The notes under the pieces are model-generated. The model was not told the DNA's origin and did not search any database. It worked only from the letters and a program-made list of their open reading frames with translations. A DNA stretch of 64,000 nucleotides, from contig JBBKWB010000018.1 of assembly GCA_037968755.1 (NCBI GenBank), forward strand, positions 1-64,000, written 5' to 3'. Position 1 is the stretch's first letter. Each line of letters opens with the position of its first letter. The DNA is from Woeseia sp037968755. GTDB lineage: Bacteria; Pseudomonadota; Gammaproteobacteria; Steroidobacterales; Woeseiaceae. The position numbers and the translations under genes are program-made. This document shows, one piece after another, positions 16,919-25,147 of this stretch.

Positions 16919-18958
16919 TCAGAGTAGCGGCACCATGAGCAGCGCAACGATGTTGATGATCTTGATCAGCGGGTTGATAGCGGGGCCCGCCGTATCCTTG
17001 TACGGGTCGCCGACGGTATCGCCAGTAATTGCAGCTTTGTGTGCATCGGAGCCCTTGCCACCGCAGTTGCCGTCTTCGATGTATTTCTTCGCGTTATCCC
17101 AGGCGCCACCACCGGTGGTCATGGAAATGGCCACGAACAAACCGGTGACGATCGTACCGAGCAGCAAACCACCCAGTGCTTTTGGACCCAGCAGCAAGCC
17201 AACAGCGAGCGGAACGAGGATCGGCAACAAAGAGGGTACGATCATTTCCTTGATCGCGGCTTTGGTCAGAATGTCGACGGCGCGACTGTAGTCGGGCTTG
17301 CCGGTGCCATCCATGATGCCTTTGATTTCCTTGAACTGGCGGCGTACTTCGACTACCACAGCACCTGCCGCCCGGCCGACCGCTTCCATCGCCATCGCGC
17401 CGAACAGGAACGGCACCATGCCGCCAATGAACAGGCCGATGATGACGAGGTGATCAGAGAGATCGAAGTCAACCAGGATGCCAGCGCCTTCGAGGGCGTT
17501 CGTGTAATCCGCGAACAATACCAGTGCGGCAAGACCGGCGGAGCCAATGGCATAGCCTTTGGTTACCGCTTTCGTCGTGTTGCCGACTGCATCGAGCTGA
17601 TCAGTAATCTTGCGCACGTCAGCAGGCATTTCCGACATCTCGGCAATGCCGCCGGCGTTGTCGGTAATGGGACCGAATGCGTCGAGGGCAACAATCACAC
17701 CAGTCATCGAGAGCATCGTCGTTGCAGCGATGGCGATGTTGTACAGGCCAGCCAGTGAGTCACCCGCCGGCGCCAGTTCGAATGCGCCCCAGATGCTGAG
17801 ACAGACTGCCAATACCGGCAATGCAGTGGACTTCATGGAAATGCCGAGGCCCGCGATGATGTTCGTAGCGTCGCCCGTAAGCGATGCTTCGGCGATCGTA
17901 CGCACCGGCTTGTACTCGGTACTGGTGTAGTACTCGGTAATTACGACCATCGCAGCAGTCAGGCCGAGCCCGATCAATGCTGAGCCGAATATGCCAGCAA
18001 CGTTTCCGGAACCCGCCATCATTATGTTGGTGATCGGGTAGAACGCAATCGCAGCTAATACGCCGGAAACAATCACGCCCTTGTAAAGAGCGCCCATTAC
18101 CTTGCCACCGTCCGAGGTCTTGACGAAAAAGGTGCCAACTATGGAGGCAAAGATGGATACCGCTCCCAAGACCAGCGGGAACATGATGGCCTCCGAGCCA
18201 AACTTAACAGCGACGAGGCTACCAAGCAGCATGGTCGCGATGATCGTAACGGCATAGGTTTCGAACAGGTCAGCCGCCATGCCCGCGCAATCGCCCACGT
18301 TGTCACCGACGTTGTCGGCAATAACACCAGGGTTCCGCGGGTCGTCTTCCGGGATGCCAGCTTCGACCTTACCCACCAGGTCAGCGCCAACGTCGGCACC
18401 CTTGGTGAAGATGCCGCCACCAAGGCGCGCGAAAATGGAAATCAGTGAACCGCCAAAAGCGAGACCAATCAGTGCGTGAATGGCTTCGTCGGTGGTCGAG
18501 CCTGTCGAAGAGAGCACCAGGTAGTAACCCGCAACGCCGAGCAGGCCAAGGCCCACCACGAGCAGACCCGTAATAGCGCCACCGCGGAAAGCAACGTTGA
18601 GCGCCGGGTTAACGCCGAGCGTGGCAGCCTGCGCAGTACGCACGTTAGCGCGCACGGAAACGAACATGCCGATATAGCCAGCGAGCGCCGATAAGATCGC
18701 GCCGATAGCGAAGCCGCCGGCTGTAGTCCAGCCCAGTGCTAAACCCAGTGCGAAAAACAAGACCACGCCAACGACGCCGATCGTGAAGTACTGGCGATTC
18801 ATGTAGGCGTTTGCGCCTTCCTGAATAGCTTGCGCGATTTCCTGCATACGGGCGTTACCGGCCGGCTGCTTCAAAATCCATTGTGTGGACAGCAGTCCAT
18901 ACAGCACGGCGGCAACACCTGCGCCTATTGCCAGCCAAAGTGCCAACTCGTTACTCAT
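16919..18958 (-). CDS. hppA: K+-independent membrane proton-translocating pyrophosphatase
   Basis: 679 residues with about 16 transmembrane helices, the usual size for bacterial H+-PPase. It hydrolyses cytosolic PPi and pumps protons across the inner membrane. The PPi-Mg site is visible as DVGADLVGKVE (189-199) and DNVGDNVGD (215-223). The determinants of potassium dependence are Lys463 and Thr466 in GNTTKAVTKG; known K+-dependent enzymes have Ala and Gly or Ala there, so this one should be K+-independent and proton-pumping. AGGAGAAG precedes the ATG. It lies 270 bp downstream of pfp on the same strand, an association also known from methanotrophs, linking PPi consumption and formation. Confidence 0.95.
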   Translation of the reverse strand: MSNELALWLAIGAGVAAVLYGLLSTQWILKQPAGNARMQEIAQAIQEGANAYMNRQYFTIGVVGVVLFFALGLALGWTTAGGFAIGAILSALAGYIGMFVSVRANVRTAQAATLGVNPALNVAFRGGAITGLLVVGLGLLGVAGYYLVLSSTGSTTDEAIHALIGLAFGGSLISIFARLGGGIFTKGADVGADLVGKVEAGIPEDDPRNPGVIADNVGDNVGDCAGMAADLFETYAVTIIATMLLGSLVAVKFGSEAIMFPLVLGAVSIFASIVGTFFVKTSDGGKVMGALYKGVIVSGVLAAIAFYPITNIMMAGSGNVAGIFGSALIGLGLTAAMVVITEYYTSTEYKPVRTIAEASLTGDATNIIAGLGISMKSTALPVLAVCLSIWGAFELAPAGDSLAGLYNIAIAATTMLSMTGVIVALDAFGPITDNAGGIAEMSEMPADVRKITDQLDAVGNTTKAVTKGYAIGSAGLAALVLFADYTNALEGAGILVDFDLSDHLVIIGLFIGGMVPFLFGAMAMEAVGRAAGAVVVEVRRQFKEIKGIMDGTGKPDYSRAVDILTKAAIKEMIVPSLLPILVPLAVGLLLGPKALGGLLLGTIVTGLFVAISMTTGGGAWDNAKKYIEDGNCGGKGSDAHKAAITGDTVGDPYKDTAGPAINPLIKIINIVALLMVPLL

Positions 18959-19227
18959 TCTTTTCTTCTCCTGGTCGTAGTCCCCACCCCTGCCGCAATC
19001 GCGCCGGGGCCATATTCAAACGTGCGAATGTCGGCTCGCCGCCTATCTGGATTGCCGCAGCGGCCGCACAGCAAATGCGACACAACAGCGCCGGGACTGC
19101 CCGGGAGCAATCTTGTCGGCGGTTGTTTAGCGGGCGCAGCTTCTGCACCGATAGTCGTTGTTTTTTTCAGTGATGCGTCGGCGGACTCCCTACTCCGGCT
19201 CTGGCCGGCACCCGCTGACGGCGCGGA

Positions 19228-20490
19228 TCATACCACAAATTCGTCATTTAGCAGCTTCGCCACCGGCACCCCTTTCACGGTCACGTACTTCGGTAAACCA
19301 TTGAAATATGGCGGATAGTTCTCGCCCCGAATCAGTGGCGACAGGTACCGGCGGGCGGCTTCGGTGATCGAAAAACCGTCACGGCTGATGTAGCGGCGCG
19401 GCAACATTTTTTCCTTGTTAGCGATCTTCGCCAGCGGCGCTTCTTCGATGCGCCAGCGATACGGCTTGTCAGAGACTCGCTTAATGACCGGCATAACCGC
19501 AGTCTTGCCGGCCAGGGCGAATTTCACGGCTGCCTTGCCGACGGCGTAAGCCTGATCAACGTCGACTGCCGAGGCAATGTGCCGTGCCGAGCGCTGCAGG
19601 TAGTCCGCTACCGCGTAGTGGTATTTGTAACCCAGCTCATCACGCACCATGCCGGCCACCACGGGTGCCACGCCACCCAGTTGTGCGTGCCCAAAGGCAT
19701 CACGAGTGCCTGCTTCGGCCAGGAAACGACCGTCGGCATAACTGGCTCCCTCACTGACCACGATCACGCAGTATTCGTGTTTTTCGACGCATTCTTTTAC
19801 GCGGGCGAGAAACGCCTTTTTCTCGAACGGGATTTCCGGAAACAGGATGATATGCGGCGCCTCATCTCGGCTTTCGCCGGCGAGACCCGCTGCTGCCGCG
19901 ATCCATCCTGCATGCCGGCCCATGACCTCCAGAACGAAGACCTTGGTAGAGGTCCTGGCCATGGACAAAACATCCAGCGCCGCTTCGCGGGTCGAGACTG
20001 CGACGTACTTCGCGACGGAGCCGAAGCCGGGGCAGTTGTCCGTTATGGGTAAATCGTTGTCGACAGTCTTCGGGATGCCGAGGCAGGCAACGGGATAGCC
20101 CATGATCTTGCTGATCTGCGACACCTTATGTGCCGTATCCATGGAATCATTGCCGCCGTTGTAAAAAAAGTAGCCGATGTTGTGCGCACGAAAGACTTGA
20201 ATAAGGCGCTCGTACTCGGCCCGATTTTCTTCAATGCTCTTCAATTTGTAACGTGCGGAACCAAATGCACCGCCTGGCGTATGCCGCAACGCAGCGATCG
20301 TCCGCGCCGACTCACGATTCGTGTCAATCATGTCTTCTGTGAGCGCGCCAATGATGCCGTTGCGGCCAGCGTAGACATTGGCAATCTTGTCGCGATTGTC
20401 ACGCGCCGCTTCGATAACGCCGCAGGCGCTGGCATTGATGACCGCGGTGACACCGCCTGACTGAGCGTAAAAAGCGTTTCTTCTGGACAT
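19228..20490 (-). CDS. pfp: Pyrophosphate-dependent 6-phosphofructokinase
   Basis: 420 residues from the ATG at 20490; an upstream in-frame extension to 20751 is open but has no family similarity. The fold is PfkA-like. Phosphoryl-donor residues point to PPi rather than ATP: GGNDS (112-116) in place of GGDGS, and PKTVDND (140-146), with the lysine in place of the Gly of ATP enzymes. MGRHAGW is the substrate-binding signature. The reaction F6P + PPi to FBP + Pi is reversible, so the enzyme can serve both glycolysis and gluconeogenesis. hppA lies downstream on the same strand and adk is divergent upstream. Confidence 0.9.
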   Translation of the reverse strand: MSRRNAFYAQSGGVTAVINASACGVIEAARDNRDKIANVYAGRNGIIGALTEDMIDTNRESARTIAALRHTPGGAFGSARYKLKSIEENRAEYERLIQVFRAHNIGYFFYNGGNDSMDTAHKVSQISKIMGYPVACLGIPKTVDNDLPITDNCPGFGSVAKYVAVSTREAALDVLSMARTSTKVFVLEVMGRHAGWIAAAAGLAGESRDEAPHIILFPEIPFEKKAFLARVKECVEKHEYCVIVVSEGASYADGRFLAEAGTRDAFGHAQLGGVAPVVAGMVRDELGYKYHYAVADYLQRSARHIASAVDVDQAYAVGKAAVKFALAGKTAVMPVIKRVSDKPYRWRIEEAPLAKIANKEKMLPRRYISRDGFSITEAARRYLSPLIRGENYPPYFNGLPKYVTVKGVPVAKLLNDEFVV

Positions 20491-20710
20491 GGGGGCAAGC
20501 CTTTTGATTGCTGGCGATTTGCAGCAAAGGATAGCGGAATCCGCGCCCCGCTTCACGGCCGCAACAGGCGCACATCGGGAGCGGCTTGCCATAGCGTGGC
20601 CACTGCATTGACCCTTGTGTCGATTGTGGGTAGCGTATGCCGCCCTGCGAAGCCCTTCATGAGCGCGGCTGCGTAGTGACAGCAGCCAATGCTGCCTGTG
20701 AGCAATCGTA

Positions 20711-20749
20711 AGACCGGTCTTTAAAACCAGAATCTCAAACCAGAATCTC
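20711..20749 (+). repeat. Palindrome and 13-bp tandem duplication before adk
   Basis: AGACCGGTCT (20711-20720) is a perfect 10-bp palindrome. It is followed by two adjoining identical copies of AAACCAGAATCTC (20724-20736 and 20737-20749), ending 28 bp before the adk ATG. They sit in the adk-pfp divergent spacer, so an operator or slippage-prone leader is possible. Confidence 0.6.
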
Positions 20750-20777
20750 AATTCCTAAAATTCCAGAGTAGTAACGC

Positions 20778-21416
20778 ATGCGTATCGTCTTATTGGGCGC
20801 GCCCGGTTCGGGCAAAGGCACCCAGGCACAAAAATTAATGGCCGAGCGGAACATTCCGCAGATTTCAACCGGCGACATGCTGCGCGCTGCCGTTGAAAGC
20901 GGTACCCGCTTTGGGCAACAAGCGAAGGAAATCATGGAAGCAGGCCAGCTGGTATCGGATGAGATCGTCCTCGGTATCATCAGCGAGCGGCTGCGCGAGC
21001 CGGATGCGGAAGACGGCTTTATCCTGGATGGTTTTCCGCGTACCGAGCAGCAGGCGCTGGACCTTGGTGATCTTCTGGATGAGCTGGGTCAGCCACTGGA
21101 CGCTGCGGTTCTGATGGACGTGGATTTCGATATCCTGATGAAACGCCTGACGGGTCGTCGCACGTGCTCATTAACCGGAAAATTGCTGAATGTGTATTTC
21201 TCGTCGCCAGACGAACTCGACGAATGCACGCGCAATGGCGGCGAATTGCTGCAGCGCGAAGATGATAACGAGGAAACTATTCGCAGCCGCCTGGATGTCT
21301 ATCGGGAACAGACTGAGCCGCTGATCAGCTTCTATCGCAAGCGTGACAAACTACAGACAGTTGACGCTGACGGCAGTATTGACCAAGTGTACGAACGCTT
21401 GCTGGCAGTTCTGTAA
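20778..21416 (+). CDS. adk: Adenylate kinase
   Basis: 212 residues, close to E. coli Adk (214). It interconverts AMP + ATP and 2 ADP. P-loop GAPGSGKGT is at 7-15, with DGFPRT at 84-89 and the LID domain at about 122-160. The LID carries Cys130-x2-Thr133 and Cys150-x2-Asn153, half of a four-cysteine zinc finger: the polar residues replace the second cysteine of each pair, intermediate between zinc-type LIDs and the His/Ser/Asp/Thr type of E. coli. The start gives the canonical MRIVLLGAPG. It is divergent from pfp and converges closely on rnd. Confidence 0.96.
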   Translation: MRIVLLGAPGSGKGTQAQKLMAERNIPQISTGDMLRAAVESGTRFGQQAKEIMEAGQLVSDEIVLGIISERLREPDAEDGFILDGFPRTEQQALDLGDLLDELGQPLDAAVLMDVDFDILMKRLTGRRTCSLTGKLLNVYFSSPDELDECTRNGGELLQREDDNEETIRSRLDVYREQTEPLISFYRKRDKLQTVDADGSIDQVYERLLAVL

Positions 21417-21426
21417 GACAGCACCG

Positions 21427-22506
21427 TCAATCCAGCATCTGGCCGATTTCGGTTCCTATCAGCTCCTCGCGCCAGCCGCGAAACAAGCGGAGCTTGCGTT
21501 CACCTGATATCGCAGCGACCAGCTCGCGCCGTGGCGCCAGGATTTCAGCCGGGATATCCAGTTGTCGTGCGCTGCCCGCAACTTTTTTTTGCAGGCTCTT
21601 TAACAGCGCTTTTTGTTCGTCGTCGGGGCGCTCGGGCGGCACATAGCTGTCGTCCCCCTGTAGCGCTTCTCGCAACAGCGTCAACAACTCTTCGCCGTTA
21701 CGGCGAACCATACCCGGTGAAATGTTGTTGATCTTCGCCAGTGCATCCTGTGTTTCCGGATTTTTCTCAGCAATATCCAGCAAGACGGCATCGCGCAATA
21801 TCCATTGGCGCGGCTTATCGCTTTTTTCCGCACGCTGCTCGCGCCAGCTCGCAAGCAACTCGGCAGCCCGCCGTGCCCGGCCACGCATGTTGCGTGCACC
21901 TTTGACTCGTTCCACGGCTGTACCAACGTCAACCTGATAAAGCGCGGGATCCAGAAGATCGGCGCTGTCCTGCAATGCCCATTCGAGCCGGCCGCGCGCC
22001 TCCAGGCGTTCACAGAGCACATCATAAGCTTGCAGCAAGTACATAACGTCCTCCGCCGCATACTCGAGTTCGGCCTCTGACAGCGGGCGCCGGCTCCAGT
22101 CTGCGCGGGTCTGCGACTTCGCGAGTTCCACAGCGAACAACTCGGCGACCAGGTTGGCATAGCCCATTTGGGGTGGAAAGCCGAGCAGCGCGGCGGCGAC
22201 CTGGGTGTCGAATAATTCAGCTGGCAGGCGCCCGGCGGACTGCTGCACAACTTCAAGATCCTGGCGCCCGGAATGCAGCACCCAGGCAGGAGCGAGCAGG
22301 GCATCCCAGAACGCTGTGAGTTCGCCCGCCGGCAACGGGTCCGCGCACCAATATTCTTCGCCAACCGCAAATTGCACCAGGCAAAGCTGTGCGTAATAGG
22401 TCTTCTCACGCATGAATTCGGTGTCCACGCCGACACGCTGAACGTCCTTGAGTGCCGCACATGCAGGCGCAGGTGAGCTGAGGTCAATATGCTGGTATTC
22501 GGGCAT
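21427..22506 (-). CDS. rnd: Ribonuclease D
   Basis: 359 residues. The N-terminal DEDDy exonuclease domain (about 1-175) has VDTEF (Asp28, Glu30), a central LHSGRQDLEV with the second Asp, and YAAEDVMYL with the Tyr/Asp pair. HRDC domains follow, the first around 205-290. It trims 3' ends of tRNA precursors and other small RNAs. It converges on adk with 10 bp between the stops and shares an 80-bp upstream spacer with the divergent unknown membrane gene at 22587. Confidence 0.93.
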   Translation of the reverse strand: MPEYQHIDLSSPAPACAALKDVQRVGVDTEFMREKTYYAQLCLVQFAVGEEYWCADPLPAGELTAFWDALLAPAWVLHSGRQDLEVVQQSAGRLPAELFDTQVAAALLGFPPQMGYANLVAELFAVELAKSQTRADWSRRPLSEAELEYAAEDVMYLLQAYDVLCERLEARGRLEWALQDSADLLDPALYQVDVGTAVERVKGARNMRGRARRAAELLASWREQRAEKSDKPRQWILRDAVLLDIAEKNPETQDALAKINNISPGMVRRNGEELLTLLREALQGDDSYVPPERPDDEQKALLKSLQKKVAGSARQLDIPAEILAPRRELVAAISGERKLRLFRGWREELIGTEIGQMLD

Positions 22507-22586
22507 GGTTCCGTACTGGGAGGGTTAGAATCCGTAGACTAACATGCGATCATTTCGCTTACGCTAATCACCCGGACCGTGCACTT

Positions 22587-23087
22587 GTGCTCAGGCTACT
22601 AAAAACTTTTGTCGACATCATCGCCATACGCAAAGGTCCCGAGAATATTCCGGGGTCCTGGATAGTGCTCAGTGTTGCCTTGCTGTTAATGCTGTTGTCG
22701 TCATATGCAGTAATAGCGGTCGCGGGTAGTGAACGTACCAATTACGCGAATACCTTCACAGCCTACTCGCTGGGTATTGTTTTTTACGCCGCAATTATTT
22801 TTCTCGCTGGCCACAGTGCGCGGATGCTCGCTTCCGTCAGTAGTATTATTGCTTGTGGTGCGATAGTCAGCTTATTGTTTGTCGCGGAGCTGGCTTTGTT
22901 TACGCCTTTGTTCGGTGTTGATGCTGCCCGGCAGATTGCATACATGATTATTCTCTGGTCGGTGCCGGTTGAGGGTCACATAATGGCGCGGACAATTAAC
23001 ACGTCCTGGCTCGCGGGCAGCGGGATAGCGATCGTCGCTCTGTTCGTGCAGGTCGGGATGCAGTCAGTTCTTGATAGCGGCGCCTGA
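22587..23087 (+). CDS. Unknown four-helix membrane protein
   Basis: 166 residues, not recognised. Four hydrophobic segments (about 25-45, 60-80, 85-110, 140-160) point to an integral membrane protein, with a short basic N-terminus (RLLKTFVDIIAIRKGPENIP). It starts at GTG 22587 without a clear ribosome site. It ends 15 bp before mpl, so the two are probably co-transcribed. It looks somewhat like small Yip1-type four-helix proteins, but I would not assign a function. Confidence 0.65.
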   Translation: MLRLLKTFVDIIAIRKGPENIPGSWIVLSVALLLMLLSSYAVIAVAGSERTNYANTFTAYSLGIVFYAAIIFLAGHSARMLASVSSIIACGAIVSLLFVAELALFTPLFGVDAARQIAYMIILWSVPVEGHIMARTINTSWLAGSGIAIVALFVQVGMQSVLDSGA

Positions 23088-23102
23088 GGGATTCAGTTCG
23101 CA

Positions 23103-24464
23103 ATGCATATTCACATCCTTGGAATTTGCGGTACGTTCATGGGCGGCATCGCGGCACTCGCGCGAGCGGCGGGTCACGAGGTAAGCGGCAGCGACGCTAA
23201 CGTTTATCCACCGATGAGCACCCAGCTCGAAACACTCGGTATCAGTATTCATGAAGGGTATGACGCCGCCGCGCTGAAGCCGAGGCCCGATTGCGTCGTC
23301 ATCGGCAACGCGCTGAGTCGCGGCAACCCGGCCGTGGAGGCGGTCTTGAACCAGGGCTTGCCCTATCTTTCAGGCCCGGAATGGCTGGCCCGCTATGTCC
23401 TGCACGATCGGCATGTCATGGCAGTAGCCGGCACCCACGGCAAGACCACTACAGCGAGTATGTTGGCGTGGATATTGGAAGACGCCGGCCTTGCGCCGGG
23501 TTTCCTGATCGGCGGAATTCCGGCTAACTTTGCAACGTCTGCGCGTTTTGGTGACTCGCCGTATTTTGTCGTTGAAGCGGACGAGTACGACACAGCATTT
23601 TTCGATAAGCGTGCGAAGTTCGTGCACTACCGACCGCGCACGACCATTCTCAACAACCTTGAGTTCGATCATGCCGATATCTACAAAGACCTCGACGCGA
23701 TCCTTTGGCAATTCCACCAGCTGGTACGCACTGTACCGGCGAATGGGCGACTGCTCGTCAATGCCGCCGATAGCAATCTTCAACGGCTGCTGGAAATGGG
23801 TTGCTGGACGAAAACGGAATCCTTCGGTCTGGAGACAGGCGCGGACTGGTGCGGCCAGTTCGTTGATCGGACGGAAACGAAACTGTCGGTGTCGCATGCA
23901 AACAATAGCGCAGCAGCAGAATGGCAGTTGACCGGCAGCTTTAACCTCGAGAACGCCGTTGCGGCCGTAGCCGCCGCGAATTCCGCGGGCGTTTCGCTCG
24001 ACAAGGCTGTTTCTGCTTTGGCGAAATTTACCGGTGTTAAGCGCCGACTGGAGCGAACGGCTGAGGCCAACGGTGTATTTATTTACGACGATTTCGCGCA
24101 CCACCCGACAGCTATCCGGCGAACGATTGACGGTATGCGCCGACGCTATCCAGGCGAGCGCCTCGTCGTCGCGCTGGAACCACGTTCAAACACGATGCGG
24201 CTGGGCGTGCATAACGAAACGCTCGCGATGGCCCTGGCCTCGGCCGACCATGTTGCGATGTTCAGGCCGGCGGACATGAATGCCGAATTCGACCGTGCAC
24301 TGCAAGGGCTTGGTGAGCGCCTCACCGTTTACTCCGACTACGACGAATTGGCGGCTGGGCTGCACAGTACCGTTCGCCCGGGCGATCACCTTGTGTTCAT
24401 GAGCAACGGCGGTTTTGGCGCCGTTCGCCAGAATCTGACCGCGGCGTTACAAGCGGCGTCCTGA
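23103..24464 (+). CDS. mpl: UDP-N-acetylmuramate:L-alanyl-gamma-D-glutamyl-meso-DAP ligase
   Basis: 453 residues, the usual Mpl length. Mur-ligase architecture: N-terminal Rossmann domain with GICGTFMGGIAAL, central ATPase domain with the P-loop GTHGKTTTASML (near 113-124) and the EADEYDTAFFDKR motif specific to Mpl, and a C-terminal domain with DDFAHHPTAI. It reattaches the tripeptide L-Ala-gamma-D-Glu-mDAP recovered from old wall to UDP-MurNAc, saving de novo synthesis. GAGGGA from the end of the preceding gene may serve as ribosome site. It fits functionally with slt in this window. Confidence 0.95.
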   Translation: MHIHILGICGTFMGGIAALARAAGHEVSGSDANVYPPMSTQLETLGISIHEGYDAAALKPRPDCVVIGNALSRGNPAVEAVLNQGLPYLSGPEWLARYVLHDRHVMAVAGTHGKTTTASMLAWILEDAGLAPGFLIGGIPANFATSARFGDSPYFVVEADEYDTAFFDKRAKFVHYRPRTTILNNLEFDHADIYKDLDAILWQFHQLVRTVPANGRLLVNAADSNLQRLLEMGCWTKTESFGLETGADWCGQFVDRTETKLSVSHANNSAAAEWQLTGSFNLENAVAAVAAANSAGVSLDKAVSALAKFTGVKRRLERTAEANGVFIYDDFAHHPTAIRRTIDGMRRRYPGERLVVALEPRSNTMRLGVHNETLAMALASADHVAMFRPADMNAEFDRALQGLGERLTVYSDYDELAAGLHSTVRPGDHLVFMSNGGFGAVRQNLTAALQAAS

Positions 24465-24504
24465 CAGTACACCTGCGCCTACCTGCAATCCCGTGGCAGC
24501 CACC

Positions 24505-24510
24505 TATACT
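24505..24510 (+). promoter_or_regulatory. -10 element before the LON-domain gene
   Basis: TATACT, a 5/6 match to the consensus, lies 48 bp before the preferred ATG at 24558 and just after mpl. A leader of about 40 nt would result. The -35 region is poor. Confidence 0.35.
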
Positions 24511-24557
24511 GATAAGTGAACACTCAAAACGCATCCGCTGACGGTATAACAAGGCCA

Positions 24558-25142
24558 ATGCAGATTCCGCTGTTTCCCCTGAACACTGTGCTGTATCCGG
24601 ATGGGCCACTGCCGCTGAGAGTTTTTGAGCCGCGTTATCTGGATATGATCAGTGCTTGTCTGCGTGAGGAAACGCCGTTTGGTGTTGTGCAGATTCGTGC
24701 AGGCAGTGAGACCGGTCCTGCGCGCACCTGGGACGTAGGCACCCTCGCGAAGATATCTGATTGGTACCAGGGCAGTGACGGAATCCTGGGCGTGACGGCG
24801 CTCGGCCGTCAGCGATTCTCACTTGAATCGAGCGAATACCATTCCAATGGCTTGCTGCACGGTCAGGCAGTCTTGTTGCCGGAACCCGAGCCGCAACCCG
24901 TTCCGGAAGAGTACCTGCCTATGGTGCAAATACTTGACGGAGTACTGACAGACCTCGGGCGTTTGTATGAAGACCTGCCGAAGCGCTACGACGATGCGGT
25001 TTGGGTTGGCTATCGATTCGCCGAAATTCTGCCGTTCAGCGTTGAGCAAAAGCAGGCGTGTCTTGAAATGGATGATTCACTCGAGCGTTTGCAGCTGATT
25101 CGCAGCGTATTGCGCGACGTGCGTGGCGTTGAGCTGGTCTGA
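24558..25142 (+). CDS. LON substrate-binding-domain protein
   Basis: 194 residues from ATG 24558, which gives the canonical MQIPLFPLNTVLYPDGPLPLRVFEPRYLDM-type start of this family; AAGG lies about 5 bp upstream. A GTG at 24516 would add 14 residues. Only the N-terminal substrate-recognition domain of Lon is present: there is no AAA+ or Ser-Lys protease part, so it is not a protease. Standalone LON-domain proteins are common in proteobacteria and their role is unclear. It converges on hemL with 5 bp between the stops. Confidence 0.85.
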   Translation: MQIPLFPLNTVLYPDGPLPLRVFEPRYLDMISACLREETPFGVVQIRAGSETGPARTWDVGTLAKISDWYQGSDGILGVTALGRQRFSLESSEYHSNGLLHGQAVLLPEPEPQPVPEEYLPMVQILDGVLTDLGRLYEDLPKRYDDAVWVGYRFAEILPFSVEQKQACLEMDDSLERLQLIRSVLRDVRGVELV

Positions 25143-25147
25143 TCGCG

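Noticed and set aside
20491..20751. 87-codon in-frame N-terminal extension of pfp
   Set aside because: The extension is not conserved in the family; MSRRNAFYAQSGG is the normal start and AAGG precedes it.
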